A stretch of DNA of 64,000 nt from Candidimonas nitroreducens (GCF_002209565.1 NZ_NJIH01000016.1:35375-99374), one strand, 5' to 3'. Positions 36,047 through 46,022 are shown, numbered from the stretch's first letter. Program-made: numbers and translations. The notes: generated from the sequence alone by a model not told the origin.

Positions 36047-37408
36047 CTATTCGTACATGCGGTAGTCGCCGTCGACGTACGACGGATATCTGCCGGAGGG
36101 TGGTTTCGGGAATGGCGAGCAGTTCTGGATTCCTGTTGCGACCGCGCGATCGAAGCCGGGGATGCCGGAGGAACGCTGCACTTCCACCTTGGTAACTAGG
36201 CCGTGGGGGTCGAGGGTTGCTCTATATTGTACTGTCGGGTTCGAGCTGCCGCGGCGCTGCGGCACCGGATAGGCCACGCGCGGGCGTATGCAGGCGCGCA
36301 CCTTGGCAGCGTAGCCATTGTCGTTGCCGCCGCCGCCCGATTGGTTGTGGTCGGCGGTGCCGTTAGGTATGCCGGCGGCGCCCAAGGCATCGCTGCGCAT
36401 GGCCTTGCGCAGCGCTTCGCGCTTGGCAGCCGCGGCTTTTTCCGCAGCCGCCTTCTTGGCGGCGGCTTCCTTGGCCTTCTTGTCGGCCGCGGCCTTTTCC
36501 GCCGCAGCCTTCTCGGCGGCGGCCTTGTCGGCTGCCGCTTTTTCGGCCGCGGCCTTCTCCGCCGCGGCGGCTTTCTCCGCGGCAGCTTTCTCGGCGGCCG
36601 CCTTGGCGGCGGCAGCCTTCTTGGCCGCATCTTCCTTGGCTTTCTTTTCAGCGGCGGCTTTTTCCGCTGCTGCCTTCTTGGCGGCTTCTTCCTTGGCCTT
36701 CTTGTCGGCCGCGGCCTTTTCCGCAGCCGCTTTTTCTGCAGCGGCTTTCTCTGCCGCCGCCTTTTGCGCCGCAGCTTTTTCTGCAGCCGCTTTTTCTGCA
36801 GCCGCTTTTTCGGCCGCGGCTTTTTCGGCGGCAGCCTTTTCAGCTGCAGCTTTTTCAGCTGCGGCCTTTTCAGCCGCGGCCTTGGCGGCCGCCTTCTTGG
36901 CCGCGTCTTCCTTGGCTTTCTTCTCGGCCGCTTTTTGCGCCGCCAATTGGGCCGCTTTTTCCTGTTCCTGCTTTTCGCGTTCCTTGCGCGCCTTGTCCAG
37001 CGCAATGTCGGGATCGACCTGCGGCTGCGGGGTAGGAGTCGGCTGCGCCGGCGTTTCGGGGGGCGGCGGCGGAGGCGGTGGGGGCGGCGCCGGCTTGGGC
37101 GGGGGCGTCGGGGTGGGCGGCGGCGTCGGCTTGGCCGGCTCGGGGGGTTTGGGCGGGGTAGGCGCCGGCGCCGGCTGATCGGGGGTGTCGGGCTCGGTAT
37201 CGGGTTCGTCGGCCGTTGGGGTGGTGCCCTGGGCCCACAGCTCGATCTGCACCGGGTTCGGTGTGCGCGGGCTGGACATCAGGAATCCCAGCAGCATGAA
37301 CACGATCAGCAGGCCGTGTATGGTCAGCGCGTAGACCAGGCCGCGGCGCTCGTCTTTTTGCTCGGGCGTGCTGGGCCGTGAGGGGCTATTGAATGATGTC
37401 GGCTTCAT
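36047..37408 (-). CDS. tolA: Tol-Pal system protein TolA
   Basis: This 453-residue inner-membrane protein spans the periplasm. A single membrane helix (YALTIHGLLIVFMLLGFLM) lies at about 26-44. A Pro-rich stretch (about 65-130) is followed by a long Lys/Ala/Glu helix of repeated AAAEK units (about 150-345). A globular domain from about 365 ends in GRYPSYVDGDYRMYE. It carries proton-motive force from TolQR to TolB-Pal. The start could also be ATG 37453, overlapping the tolR stop, which adds 15 residues. The repeat section makes length variation likely. Confidence 0.93.
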   Translation of the reverse strand: MKPTSFNSPSRPSTPEQKDERRGLVYALTIHGLLIVFMLLGFLMSSPRTPNPVQIELWAQGTTPTADEPDTEPDTPDQPAPAPTPPKPPEPAKPTPPPTPTPPPKPAPPPPPPPPPPETPAQPTPTPQPQVDPDIALDKARKEREKQEQEKAAQLAAQKAAEKKAKEDAAKKAAAKAAAEKAAAEKAAAEKAAAEKAAAEKAAAEKAAAEKAAAQKAAAEKAAAEKAAAEKAAADKKAKEEAAKKAAAEKAAAEKKAKEDAAKKAAAAKAAAEKAAAEKAAAAEKAAAEKAAADKAAAEKAAAEKAAADKKAKEAAAKKAAAEKAAAAKREALRKAMRSDALGAAGIPNGTADHNQSGGGGNDNGYAAKVRACIRPRVAYPVPQRRGSSNPTVQYRATLDPHGLVTKVEVQRSSGIPGFDRAVATGIQNCSPFPKPPSGRYPSYVDGDYRMYE

Positions 37409-37449
37409 GGGTTCGGCGCGCCGCCCTGATTTACCGGGCGGCAGCGCGA

Positions 37450-37899
37450 TCATTTGTTCAGCGGGCCGGCATTGGCCTGCTGGTTCACGAGCAGGCCCAG
37501 CCGGGTGACGCCGTTGGAACGCAGTTCATCCATGATCTTCATGACCGATTCGTACGGCACCTTGCCATCGGCGGCGATGACTACCGGGGTGTCGGCCGTG
37601 AGCATGGACTGAACCTTGGAGATCAGATCCTGGCTCGCGGTTTTCTCGTATTCGGCCCCGGGTTCGCGGCGTCGCACCGCCAGCGAGCCGTCTTCGGCAA
37701 TCTGTACTTCGATCGGCGTGGCGGGCACTTCGGCCGCCTGGCCTACCGAGGGCAGATTGATCAGGCCCGGAGTGATCATGGGCGCGGTCACCATGAAGAT
37801 GACCAGCAGCACCAGCATCACGTCGATATAGGGAACGACGTTGATTTCGTTCTTCAGGCGGCGTCCCGAACGGCCGCCGTAACCGCGGTTCGAGGGCAT
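37450..37899 (-). CDS. tolR: Tol-Pal system protein TolR
   Basis: This 149-residue ExbD/TolR-type inner-membrane protein has one helix near residues 20-40 (INVVPYIDVMLVLLVIFMV). The proton-path Asp lies in PYIDVMLVLL. A periplasmic domain ends with TPVVIAADGKVPYESVMKIMDEL. It forms the ion-driven motor with TolQ. Its ATG overlaps the tolQ stop (TGATG). Confidence 0.96.
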   Translation of the reverse strand: MPSNRGYGGRSGRRLKNEINVVPYIDVMLVLLVIFMVTAPMITPGLINLPSVGQAAEVPATPIEVQIAEDGSLAVRRREPGAEYEKTASQDLISKVQSMLTADTPVVIAADGKVPYESVMKIMDELRSNGVTRLGLLVNQQANAGPLNK

Positions 37900-38570
37900 C
37901 AGCGCACCTGACGTTGCAGTATGTTGAGGAATTCGTCGATGAAGCTGTCGAAACGGATCGACAGGCGATCGATTTCATTGGTGTAGCGGTTGTAGGCAAT
38001 GACCGCGGGAATGGCGGCAAACAGGCCGATGGCGGTGGCGATCAGGGCCTCGGCGATGCCGGGGGCGACCGAAGCCAGAGTGGCCTGCTGCATGGCCGAC
38101 AGGCCGATGAAGGCGTGCATGATGCCCCAGACCGTGCCGAGCAGGCCCAGATAGGGGCTGACCGAGCCGGCCGAGGCCAGGAAGTTCAGGTGCGATTCGA
38201 GGCCGTCCATTTCGCGCTGGTAGGTGGCACGCATGGCGCGGCGCGGGCCGTCCAGCGCCGATTCGCCGCCGCCGTGGCGCCGCGCCTTGATGAATTCGGT
38301 CATGCCGGCATCGAAGATGCGCGCCAGCGAGCCGTGCTCGGCGCGGCGGCTGGCCACGGCCTGCTGCAGCACCGAGAGATCGCCGCCCGCCCAGAAGTCG
38401 TCCTCGAAGCGCCGCGTCTGTTCATTGGCGCGCCTGAGCGTGGCGCGCTTGCTGAAAATATAAGTCCATGACAAGACCGAGATACCCAGCAGGATCAGCA
38501 TGACCAACTGCACAGGAATGCTGGCATTGAGCATCAAAGAGATCAACGACAGGTCGTTGGAGGCGTGCAT
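37899..38570 (-). CDS. tolQ: Tol-Pal system protein TolQ
   Basis: This 223-residue MotA/TolQ/ExbB-family proton channel has three membrane helices: about 17-37, 135-155 (YLGLLGTVWGIMHAFIGL) and 170-190 (IAEALIATAIGLFAAIPAVIAYN). It is 3 bp downstream of ybgC and coupled to tolR. Confidence 0.96.
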   Translation of the reverse strand: MHASNDLSLISLMLNASIPVQLVMLILLGISVLSWTYIFSKRATLRRANEQTRRFEDDFWAGGDLSVLQQAVASRRAEHGSLARIFDAGMTEFIKARRHGGGESALDGPRRAMRATYQREMDGLESHLNFLASAGSVSPYLGLLGTVWGIMHAFIGLSAMQQATLASVAPGIAEALIATAIGLFAAIPAVIAYNRYTNEIDRLSIRFDSFIDEFLNILQRQVR

Positions 38571-38573
38571 GAT

Positions 38574-38999
38574 TTATTCCTGAACCTTTTCCAGAAGAGT
38601 ATGAAGTTCAACGGGTAGTGCGACAGGGCGGGATGTATCCAGATCCAGGCAGCAAATCTGGACAGTGCTAACACACAGCAGTTCCCTTTCGCGGTCGATA
38701 AATTGCTCGAAGGTGATCGATGCCGGGCCCAGGCGCACGACCCTGCTGCGGATCGTGAGGAGGTCGTCGAGTCGCGCCGGTTTGCGGTATTGTATTTCAA
38801 GGCCCTTGACCACGAAGCCGCGGCGCTGGCGCTGTGCCAGTTCGTGCTGGCCTACACCCAGCTCGCGCAGCCATTCGGTGCGAGCCCTTTCCAGGAATTT
38901 CAAATAATTCGCATAGAACACCACACCCCCGGCGTCGGTGTCTTCGTAATATACGCGAATCTGGAAAGTGGAAAATTTATCAGGTGTTTCAGTGGGCAT
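38574..38999 (-). CDS. ybgC: tol-pal-associated acyl-CoA thioesterase YbgC
   Basis: This 141-residue hotdog thioesterase opens the tol-pal cluster. The active-site motif is VYYEDTDAGGVVFYANYLKFLERARTEWL, with Asp20 in the catalytic position. It hydrolyses acyl-CoA or acyl-ACP near the membrane. It lies 85 bp downstream of proS on the same strand and 3 bp before tolQ. Confidence 0.95.
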   Translation of the reverse strand: MPTETPDKFSTFQIRVYYEDTDAGGVVFYANYLKFLERARTEWLRELGVGQHELAQRQRRGFVVKGLEIQYRKPARLDDLLTIRSRVVRLGPASITFEQFIDRERELLCVSTVQICCLDLDTSRPVALPVELHTLLEKVQE

Positions 39000-39084
39000 G
39001 GAAATGGTTAGTCAGTGTGTCCACGCGGCCCCGACCGCGCCGCCCGGCGCAGCATCTTTTGCTGCCCCGGGCGAGCCCTGGGAT

Positions 39085-40824
39085 TCAGAGTGATTTTAAC
39101 CTTTCGAGCGCGGCGGCCTGCGCCTGTTCCACCGGCACTTTCACGGCCGCGGCATCGCTGCGCGCCTGGATCTCTACCACGCCTTCTTTGAGCCCCCGGT
39201 CGCCCACCGTAATGCGCAGCGGCACGCCGATGAGTTCCCATTCGGCGAACATGACGCCGGGCCGTATGTCGCGGTCGTCCAGTATCGCTTCCACCCCTTG
39301 CTCTTGCAGGCCCAGGTAGATTTGTTCCGAAATGTTTCCGACCTTTTCGTTCTTGTTTGCACCGACCGGGCAGATCACGACCTCGAAGGGGGCAATCGCC
39401 CGCGGCCAGACGATGCCCTTGTCGTCGTGGCATTGCTCGATGGCCGCGGCGGAGATGCGGCTGATGCCTATGCCGTAGCAGCCCATTTGCAGCAGGGCGG
39501 GCTTGCCGTCGGTATCCAGGAATGTGGCCTGCAGCGCCTTGGAATATTTGTCGCCCAGGAAGAATACGTGGCCCACTTCGATGCCGCGCTGTATGGCCAG
39601 GTGGCCGCCGTTGGGGTCGGGGTCGCCCGCCACCACGTTGCGCAGGTCGGCGCTCTGCGGCTCCGGCAGGTCGCGGCCCCAGTTGGCGCCGGTATAGTGA
39701 TAGCCCTCGCGGTTGGCGCCGCAGATGAAGTCGCTCATGTGCGCGACGGTCAGGTCGGCGATGATGCTGACAGGCTTGGCGGTGTCGATGGGGCCCAGGT
39801 AGCCGGGCACGCAGCCGAAGCTGTCGAGAATTTCCGCCTCGGTGGCGAAACGGAAGCCGCGTTCGAAGCCCGGCAGCTTGCCGGCCTTGATTTCGTTCAG
39901 CTCGTGGTCGCCGCGCAGCAGCAGCAGCCAGATGCGCACCTGGCCGTCGGCGTCGTCTTCGGCCGGGTCGGTGGCCAGCACGATGGACTTGACCGTATCG
40001 CTCAGGGGCCGGCCGAGCTGTTGGGCGACCAGCTCGCACTTGGGCGCCTGCGGCGTCGCGGTCAGTACCAGCTCTTCTTTCGGTTCGGCGCGGTGTTCGA
40101 TCAGGCAGGGCGCCGCCGCCAGTTCGATGTTGGCGGCGTACTGCGTGTCGGGGTTGTAGACCAGCAGGTCTTCGCCGGTGTCGGCGATCACCTGGAACTC
40201 GTGGCTGCGCGAGCCGCCTATGGATCCGGTGTCGGCCGCCACCGCGCGGAACTTCAGGCCCAGGCGCCCGAAGATGCGCATGTAGGCCTGGAACATAATG
40301 TCGTAGCTGGCCTGGGCGCCGGCCTCGTCGCGGTCGAAGGAATAGGCGTCCTTCATGGTGAATTCGCGGCCGCGCATCAGGCCGAAGCGGGGCCGGCGCT
40401 CGTCGCGGAACTTGGTCTGTATGTGATAGAAATTCAGCGGCAGCTGGCGCCAGCTGTGGATTTCGTTGCGGGCGATGTCGGTGACCACTTCCTCGGACGT
40501 GGGCTGCAGCACGAAGTCGCGCTGGTGGCGGTCTTTGATGCGCAGCAGCTCGTCGCCGTATTTTTCCCAGCGGCCCGATTCCATCCACAGCTCGGCCGGC
40601 TGCACCACGGGCATCAGCAGCTCGATGGCGCCGGCCCGGTTCATTTCCTCGCGCACCACGTTTTCGATCTTGCGCAGCACCCGCAGGCCCAGGGGCATGT
40701 AGGTATAGATGCCGCCGGCCACCTTGCGTATCATGCCCGCCCGGGTCATGAGGCGGTGGCTGGCGACTTCGGTCTCGGCCGGTGCCTCTTTGAGCGTGTT
40801 GATGTGATACTTGGATGCGCGCAT
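39085..40824 (-). CDS. proS: prolyl-tRNA synthetase
   Basis: This 579-residue class II synthetase charges tRNA-Pro. Motif 1 lies in [43 protein letters not shown]. Motif 2 is around [25 protein letters not shown]. The bacterial editing insertion spans about 225-380. Motif 3 is in [17 protein letters not shown]. The anticodon domain comes at the end ([12 protein letters not shown]...). Length matches the E. coli type (572). It sits upstream of ybgC and is divergent from rppH. Confidence 0.97.
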   Translation of the reverse strand: MRASKYHINTLKEAPAETEVASHRLMTRAGMIRKVAGGIYTYMPLGLRVLRKIENVVREEMNRAGAIELLMPVVQPAELWMESGRWEKYGDELLRIKDRHQRDFVLQPTSEEVVTDIARNEIHSWRQLPLNFYHIQTKFRDERRPRFGLMRGREFTMKDAYSFDRDEAGAQASYDIMFQAYMRIFGRLGLKFRAVAADTGSIGGSRSHEFQVIADTGEDLLVYNPDTQYAANIELAAAPCLIEHRAEPKEELVLTATPQAPKCELVAQQLGRPLSDTVKSIVLATDPAEDDADGQVRIWLLLLRGDHELNEIKAGKLPGFERGFRFATEAEILDSFGCVPGYLGPIDTAKPVSIIADLTVAHMSDFICGANREGYHYTGANWGRDLPEPQSADLRNVVAGDPDPNGGHLAIQRGIEVGHVFFLGDKYSKALQATFLDTDGKPALLQMGCYGIGISRISAAAIEQCHDDKGIVWPRAIAPFEVVICPVGANKNEKVGNISEQIYLGLQEQGVEAILDDRDIRPGVMFAEWELIGVPLRITVGDRGLKEGVVEIQARSDAAAVKVPVEQAQAAALERLKSL

Positions 40825-40846
40825 GGTGGGGATCTCTGCAGATACG

Positions 40847-40852
40847 TATAAT
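40847..40852 (+). promoter_or_regulatory. -10 box TATAAT of rppH
   Basis: Exact -10 consensus in the 66-bp proS-rppH gap, 38 bases before the rppH ATG. The gap is very short for two divergent promoters, so they must overlap. Confidence 0.5.
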
Positions 40853-40890
40853 CAGGCGTAATTGTATTGAATTCGCTTTTGGGGTGGCCT

Positions 40891-41451
40891 ATGTTGGATC
40901 GCGAAGGCTACCGTCCTAATGTCGGCATTATCCTCGTAAACCAAAAAAACGAGGTTTTCTGGGGTAAACGTGTTCGTGAGCATGCATGGCAGTTTCCGCA
41001 AGGCGGAATCCAGTATGGCGAGAGTCCGGTGCAGGCCATGTACCGGGAACTCCACGAAGAGGTGGGGCTGCAGCCCGAACACGTTCGGATATTAGGGCGT
41101 ACGCGTGACTGGTTGCGCTACAACGTGCCGAACAATTTTGTTCGGCGCGATTCGCGCGGGCACTATAAAGGACAAAAACAGATCTGGTTCCTGCTGAGGA
41201 TGGTCGGACGCGATACCGACGTGTGCCTGCGCACCACGCGGCACCCCGAATTCGACGCCTGGCGCTGGAGCCAGTATTGGGTGCCGCTCGAAGCGGTCAT
41301 CGAGTTCAAGCGCGAGGTCTATACCCTGGCACTGAATGAATTGGCGCAGATCCTGTTCCGCCGTGGGCAGGACACGCGCTTCCTGCGCCAGCGCGCGCAG
41401 GGCCAGCGGCGTTCCGGGCGCGACGGGGATCATGCGCATACTGTTGGTTGA
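40891..41451 (+). CDS. rppH: RNA pyrophosphohydrolase RppH (NudH)
   Basis: This 186-residue Nudix enzyme removes pyrophosphate from 5' ends of mRNA and so triggers decay. The opening [21 protein letters not shown] and the Nudix box [23 protein letters not shown] (about 38-60) are typical. The C-terminal tail after residue 160 is Arg/Gln-rich. The ATG at 40891 is preferred over 40867 because the family begins M-L-D-R-E-G. Its last 20 bases overlap the response regulator start. Confidence 0.95.
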   Translation: MLDREGYRPNVGIILVNQKNEVFWGKRVREHAWQFPQGGIQYGESPVQAMYRELHEEVGLQPEHVRILGRTRDWLRYNVPNNFVRRDSRGHYKGQKQIWFLLRMVGRDTDVCLRTTRHPEFDAWRWSQYWVPLEAVIEFKREVYTLALNELAQILFRRGQDTRFLRQRAQGQRRSGRDGDHAHTVG

Positions 41452-42109
41452 AGACGAGCGCGAAATGGCTTCCTGGCTCGAGCGCGCCTTGGCGCAGAGC
41501 GGGTTCGTGCCGGATCACGCGCCCGATGCGCACAGCGCCGAGGCCAAGCTGGCCGAGCGAGAATACGATGCGGTGGTCATGGATCTGCGCCTGCCGGACA
41601 AGCATGGCCTGGTGCTGCTGCGCGAGATGCGCGCCCGCGGCGACGTCACGCCGGTGCTGATCCTGACGGCCCAAGGGGCTTTGCAGGATCGGGTGCGGGG
41701 CCTGAATCTCGGCGCCGACGATTTCATGAGCAAGCCTTTCGCGCTGGAAGAACTCGAGGCGCGGCTGACCGCGCTGGTGCGGCGCAGCCGCGGCCGGCCG
41801 GTGCCGCGGCTGCAATGCGGCGCCCTGGAATACGACAGCGAGAGCCGTGCGTTTTCGCTGGACGGCGCGATCGTGCACCTGACTCCGCGCGAGCACGCTG
41901 CACTGGTGGCGCTGATGCTGCGCAGCGGCGTGCCGGTCGAGAAAATGCAGCTGTTCGGCAAGGTGTTCGAGCACGACAGCGAGGCCAGCCCTGACGCCAT
42001 CGAAGTCGTGCTGCATCGCCTGCGCAAGAAGCTGGCCGGCAGCGACGTGCATATCGTCACGGTGCGCGGCCTGGGCTACATGCTCGAAAGCATGCAGGAT
42101 GGGCCCTGA
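41432..42109 (+). CDS. tctD: OmpR-type response regulator, TctD-like
   Basis: This 225-residue regulator has a receiver domain with acidic residues in VEDE, phospho-acceptor Asp51 in VVMDLRLPD, and Lys in SKPF. A winged-helix domain follows (about 125-220, [12 protein letters not shown]...[16 protein letters not shown]...VRGLGYML). It overlaps the 3' end of rppH and is 3 bp ahead of its kinase. A tctBA permease lies downstream, as in the TctDE-TctCBA systems, so I infer control of tricarboxylate-type uptake. Confidence 0.87.
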   Translation: MRILLVEDEREMASWLERALAQSGFVPDHAPDAHSAEAKLAEREYDAVVMDLRLPDKHGLVLLREMRARGDVTPVLILTAQGALQDRVRGLNLGADDFMSKPFALEELEARLTALVRRSRGRPVPRLQCGALEYDSESRAFSLDGAIVHLTPREHAALVALMLRSGVPVEKMQLFGKVFEHDSEASPDAIEVVLHRLRKKLAGSDVHIVTVRGLGYMLESMQDGP

Positions 42110-42112
42110 TCC

Positions 42113-43642
42113 ATGGCCTGGACGCACCGCAAGGCGCCCGGAGGCATCCGCTACTGGCTGCTGATGTTGCTGATTCCCGGCGTGGTGGCGCTGCTGCTGG
42201 TCGACAGCTGGGGCGACTACCGCTCGCTTACCGAAATCACCGAGCAAGTCTACGACAGCGCCTTGCTGGAGCCGGCCAAGGTATTGGAAACCAGCGTCGA
42301 GTTCAATGCCGACGGCTCGCTGCGCATCGATCCGCCTTTCTACGCGCAAGTCATGCTGGAATCGCGGGCGGGCAGCCGCAAGTATTTCCGTGTGGAAGAG
42401 GTCGGCCCCGAGCTGCCGACGCTGGCTGCGGCCGATGCCCGGCGTTTCCAGGGACGCGGGCTGCTGGGCATGCAGGGCTTGCCGCGCCCCGAGCGTTTGG
42501 CGGAACACGAAGGCGTGCCGGTTTTCTACGACGCCACCTACCGCGGCGATGCCGTGCGCATGGTGGCCCTGTGGCGCGACCTGCATTACCGCGGCATGCA
42601 CCGCCAGGTGCTGGTGCTGGTCGGCGAGAGCACCGGGGTGCGCCTGCACACCGAACGCGAGGCCGGCCTGGCGGCGCTGTTTCGCGACGGACGCATGCTG
42701 CTGCTGGTGCTGCTGCTGGTATGGCTCAGTGTCGAGTGGGCGCTGCGCCCGCTGCGGCGCCTGCGCAGAGAAGTGCGGGCGCGCAAGGTCGACAACCTCA
42801 TGCCTCTGGACACTGCGCATGTGCCGCGCGAGGTGGTGCCGCTGGTCAATGCGGTGAACCACCATATAGATCTGTACCGCAGCATACTCGACCGGCAGGC
42901 GCAGTTCCTGGCCGACGCCTCGCACCAGTTGCGCACACCCCTGGCCATCATGCTCACGCAAGCGCAGTACGCGCAGCGCGAGCAAGACATGAGCAGGCTG
43001 CGCGAGTCGCTGTCGGCCATCGTGCTGCAACTGGGGCGCATGACGCGCCTGACCGAGCAGCTGCTTTCCCTGGCCAATGCCAACCAGCAGCACAACGTCG
43101 TACGCGAACAGGTCGACCTCAACGCGCTGGCCCGGGATGTGGTGTTGCAGTATTTGCCGCTGGCGCGCGAGCAGAACCAGGATCTGGGCTGGGCCGCGCC
43201 TTGCGCCGCCGATGGCGCCGACGGTGCGCAGGACTCGCAGGCCGAGCAGCAGGCCGCGGCAAGTTCGGGCAATGCCCATGCGCTGGCCAGCGAGTCCGGC
43301 CTGCACGAGGCCCTGGCCAATCTGGTGCACAACGCCATCAACCATGCGGGACGCGGCGCCACCATCACCGTGGCTGCCGGCATGCAAGGCGAATGGGCGT
43401 GGGTATCGGTGTCCGACAATGGCCCGGGCCTGGATCCTTTGTTGCGCCCCAGCGTGTTCGTGCGTTTCGAGCGCGGCGGGGCGCAGCGCCAGCACATGCG
43501 CGGTTCCGGTTCGGGGCTGGGGCTGGCGATTGCCCTGGCCTATGCCGAGCGCAACGGCGGCACCATCGTGCTCGAGGACGGCGACCCGAATGATGCGGGC
43601 GGCGTGGGCCTGCGCGCCGTGCTCAAGGTGCCGGCGTACTGA
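42113..43642 (+). CDS. tctE: sensor histidine kinase, TctE-like
   Basis: This 509-residue membrane kinase has a first helix at about 13-31 and a periplasmic sensor domain to about 190. A second helix (MLLLVLLLVWLSVEWAL) and a HAMP-like linker follow. The H-box DASHQLRTPLAI carries the phospho-His; N-box HNAINHAG, G1 DNGPGL and G2 GSGSGLGLAIA bind ATP. An Ala/Gln/Ser-rich insert (ADGADGAQDSQAEQQAAASS) sits before the N-box. The tctD-tctE-tctB-tctA order points to sensing an exported or external carboxylate. Confidence 0.87.
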   Translation: MAWTHRKAPGGIRYWLLMLLIPGVVALLLVDSWGDYRSLTEITEQVYDSALLEPAKVLETSVEFNADGSLRIDPPFYAQVMLESRAGSRKYFRVEEVGPELPTLAAADARRFQGRGLLGMQGLPRPERLAEHEGVPVFYDATYRGDAVRMVALWRDLHYRGMHRQVLVLVGESTGVRLHTEREAGLAALFRDGRMLLLVLLLVWLSVEWALRPLRRLRREVRARKVDNLMPLDTAHVPREVVPLVNAVNHHIDLYRSILDRQAQFLADASHQLRTPLAIMLTQAQYAQREQDMSRLRESLSAIVLQLGRMTRLTEQLLSLANANQQHNVVREQVDLNALARDVVLQYLPLAREQNQDLGWAAPCAADGADGAQDSQAEQQAAASSGNAHALASESGLHEALANLVHNAINHAGRGATITVAAGMQGEWAWVSVSDNGPGLDPLLRPSVFVRFERGGAQRQHMRGSGSGLGLAIALAYAERNGGTIVLEDGDPNDAGGVGLRAVLKVPAY

Positions 43643-43947
43643 AGCATGCCCATCGCTTCATACCACATATATTAAAAGTTATAGCGATCGATAGCGGCTT
43701 CGCGGCCCTTCGGAGCCGGCCGGCAAACACCAGCAAGCATGCGCGTTTCGATGGTATTTGCCGCTGAAGTGCAGGCGCTGTTCCGGCGCTTGAAACATGA
43801 CCAAAAAAGAGTATGAATAGGTCATAGTAATAACCCTAAAATTCAGGTTGGCGTAAAGTGCCGTCCTTCATACTTTTGCGACTACCCTCTGCGCGGCAAC
43901 TGTGCTCGTGGCCGTAGTGATTCAGGTGTTTTTAAGGAGTTGTATTG
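43643..43947. other. 305-bp region upstream of tctBA
   Basis: It separates the kinase from tctB and probably carries the tctBA promoter. A candidate regulator site is the inverted repeat ATGACC (43797-43802), 17 nt, GGTCAT (43820-43825). AAGGAG at 43934-43939 is the tctB ribosome site. No small gene is supported. Confidence 0.45.
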
Positions 43948-44403
43948 GTGTATAAGGGCAAAATAAATAAAGACTATTACGGCGGGGCCCTAATGATTCT
44001 GTTTGGCCTGGGAGCCATTCTAGAGGGGGCTAGTTATCAGATCGGCTCGCTGAGCCACATGGGGCCGGGCTTCTTTCCGGCGGCCGTGGGGGCCTTGCTG
44101 GCGCTGATGGGAGTCATTATTGCAATTGAAGGTCTGGGCCACAAGAACATGGGCTCGACCGAGGGCAAACCGGAATGGCGCGGCTGGCTGTGCATCATCT
44201 TCAGCATCATCGCGTTCATCGTCCTGGGTGAATTCACCGGCCTGCTGCCGGCCACATTCGCCATCGTGTTCATCTCGGCGCTGGGCGACCGCATGAATAC
44301 GATCAAGGGCGCGCTCATCTTGTCCGTGTCCATGTGTGTCGTGGCAATCATCATCTTCTGGTGGCTGCTGCAATTGCAATTTCCTCTTCTGCACTGGGGT
44401 TGA
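43948..44403 (+). CDS. tctB: tripartite tricarboxylate transporter small permease TctB
   Basis: This 151-residue protein has four hydrophobic helices (about 14-30, 45-65, 80-110, 120-145). The family pattern IGSLSHMGPGFFPAAVGALLALMGV is present. It pairs with TctA as the membrane part of a secondary, receptor-dependent carboxylate importer. The start is GTG at 43948, spaced 8 bases from AAGGAG; a TTG at 43945 is an alternative. It ends 2 bp before tctA. Confidence 0.9.
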   Translation: MYKGKINKDYYGGALMILFGLGAILEGASYQIGSLSHMGPGFFPAAVGALLALMGVIIAIEGLGHKNMGSTEGKPEWRGWLCIIFSIIAFIVLGEFTGLLPATFAIVFISALGDRMNTIKGALILSVSMCVVAIIIFWWLLQLQFPLLHWG

Positions 44404-44405
44404 TC

Positions 44406-45971
44406 ATGATAGAGAAGTCACTGCTTGACCTCATGTATGGGTTCGGCATCGCATTCGAGCCGCACAATCTGATGTGGTCCATTTTCGGCGTGGTCGCCGG
44501 CAACCTGATCGGGGTGCTGCCGGGCCTGGGCGCGCTGGCCGCTATTTCCATTCTGCTGCCCCTGACCTACGTCATGCACCCGGTGGCGGCCATCCTGATG
44601 CTTTCGGGTATTTTCTACGGCTCCATGTATGGCGGCGCCATCGGCGCGATTCTGCTGAATCTGCCGGTGCACCCGCCACATGCCGTGGCCTGCCTCGACG
44701 GCTATCCGCTTACCAAGAAAGGGCGCGGCGGCGCGGCGCTGGGCGTGGCCATGGCGGCCTCGTTCTTCGCGGCGTCCGTGGGTATCGCCGTGATGGTGTT
44801 CTTCTCGCCGCTATTGGTCGAAGTGGCCTTCAAGTTCGGCCCGGCGGAGATCTTCTCCATCATGCTGCTGGGCCTGCTCGCCGGTTCCACCATGTCCAAG
44901 GGCTCGGCCATCAAGGGCGTGGCCATGACCTTGTTCGGGCTGCTCACCGGCGTGGTCGGCACCGACGTCAACACGGGTACCATGCGCTTCACCTTCGGCA
45001 TGCTCAACCTCGAAGACGGCATCGACCTGGTGGCCTTGGCCATGGGCTTGTTCGGCGTGGCCGAGTTCCTGCTCAGCGTCAATCGCATGACGGTCGTCGG
45101 CAGCGGCATGAAAATGAGCCTCAAAGACTTGCGGCCCACCAAGGAAGAAATGAAGAAGTCTTTCTTCCCCATGTTGCGCGGCACGATGGTGGGTACCTTG
45201 TTCGGCGTGCTGCCGGGCACCGGGCCGACCATTACCACCTTCGTGGCCTACGCGCTCGAGCGCAAGGTGTCCAAGCACCCCGAGCGCTTCGGCTACGGTG
45301 AGATCGCAGGCGTGGCGTCCCCGGAGGCGGCATCGCACTCCAAGACTCAGGTCGACTTCATCCCCACCATGAGCCTGGGCATACCCGGCGACGCGGTGAT
45401 GGCGTTGATTCTCGGCGCGCTGCTGATCCAGGGCATTCAGCCTGGGCCGCAGCTCATCACCTCGCACCCGGACATCTTCTGGGGCCTGATCGCCAGCTTC
45501 TGGGTCGGCAACTTGCTGCTGGTGGTGCTGAACGTGCCGCTGATCGGCCTGTGGGTCAAGATGCTGCAAGTGCCGTACCGGTTCCTGTTCCCCTCGGCGC
45601 TGTTCTTCATCGCGGTAGGCTGCTTCAGTACCCAGAACAGCCTGTTCGAAGTCGGTGAAGTGCTGGTGTTCGGTGTGGTCGGCGCGCTGCTGGTCTACCT
45701 CGATTTCTCGGTGGCGCCGATATTGCTGGGCTACGTGCTGGGCCCCATGGTCGAAGAGAATTTCCGCCGGGCCCTGCTGCTGTCGCGCGGCGACATGATG
45801 GTCTTCATCGATCGCCCGATCAGTGCCGGCTTCGTCTACGCTTCGGCGCTGCTGATCCTGGCGCAGATCATTTCTTTCGTCTGGAAGAAATATCGCAAGC
45901 CCAAGCCGCAGCCGGCTGCGGTGGTGGCCGAGCAGAAGCTCGAGGAAAAAACCAAGGCTTACGCCGAATAG
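44406..45971 (+). CDS. tctA: tripartite tricarboxylate transporter large permease TctA
   Basis: This 521-residue permease has about twelve membrane segments. Family motifs are NLIGVLPGLGALAAISILLPLTYVMHP, YGSMYGGAIGAILLNLP and GVVGTDVNTGTMRFTFG. Others are GVLPGTGPTITTFVAYALERKVSKHP, SLGIPGDAVMALILGALLIQGIQPGPQ and LGPMVEENFRRALLLSRGD. It imports di/tricarboxylates brought by a TctC/Bug receptor, which is missing next to it. It is followed by an intrinsic terminator. Confidence 0.94.
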   Translation: MIEKSLLDLMYGFGIAFEPHNLMWSIFGVVAGNLIGVLPGLGALAAISILLPLTYVMHPVAAILMLSGIFYGSMYGGAIGAILLNLPVHPPHAVACLDGYPLTKKGRGGAALGVAMAASFFAASVGIAVMVFFSPLLVEVAFKFGPAEIFSIMLLGLLAGSTMSKGSAIKGVAMTLFGLLTGVVGTDVNTGTMRFTFGMLNLEDGIDLVALAMGLFGVAEFLLSVNRMTVVGSGMKMSLKDLRPTKEEMKKSFFPMLRGTMVGTLFGVLPGTGPTITTFVAYALERKVSKHPERFGYGEIAGVASPEAASHSKTQVDFIPTMSLGIPGDAVMALILGALLIQGIQPGPQLITSHPDIFWGLIASFWVGNLLLVVLNVPLIGLWVKMLQVPYRFLFPSALFFIAVGCFSTQNSLFEVGEVLVFGVVGALLVYLDFSVAPILLGYVLGPMVEENFRRALLLSRGDMMVFIDRPISAGFVYASALLILAQIISFVWKKYRKPKPQPAAVVAEQKLEEKTKAYAE

Positions 45972-46022
45972 TAAGCCAGTCCCTGGCAGCGCCGGCTACG
46001 CCGGCGCGTGCCGCAAGAAGCT

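Noticed and set aside
36318..37178. Ala/Phe/Ser-rich frames antisense to tolA
   Set aside because: They mirror the AAAEK repeats of TolA and have no start context of their own.
41306..43495. 729-codon open frame antisense to the two-component pair
   Set aside because: GC-rich shadow rich in His, Gln and Arg; both plus-strand genes have complete catalytic motifs.
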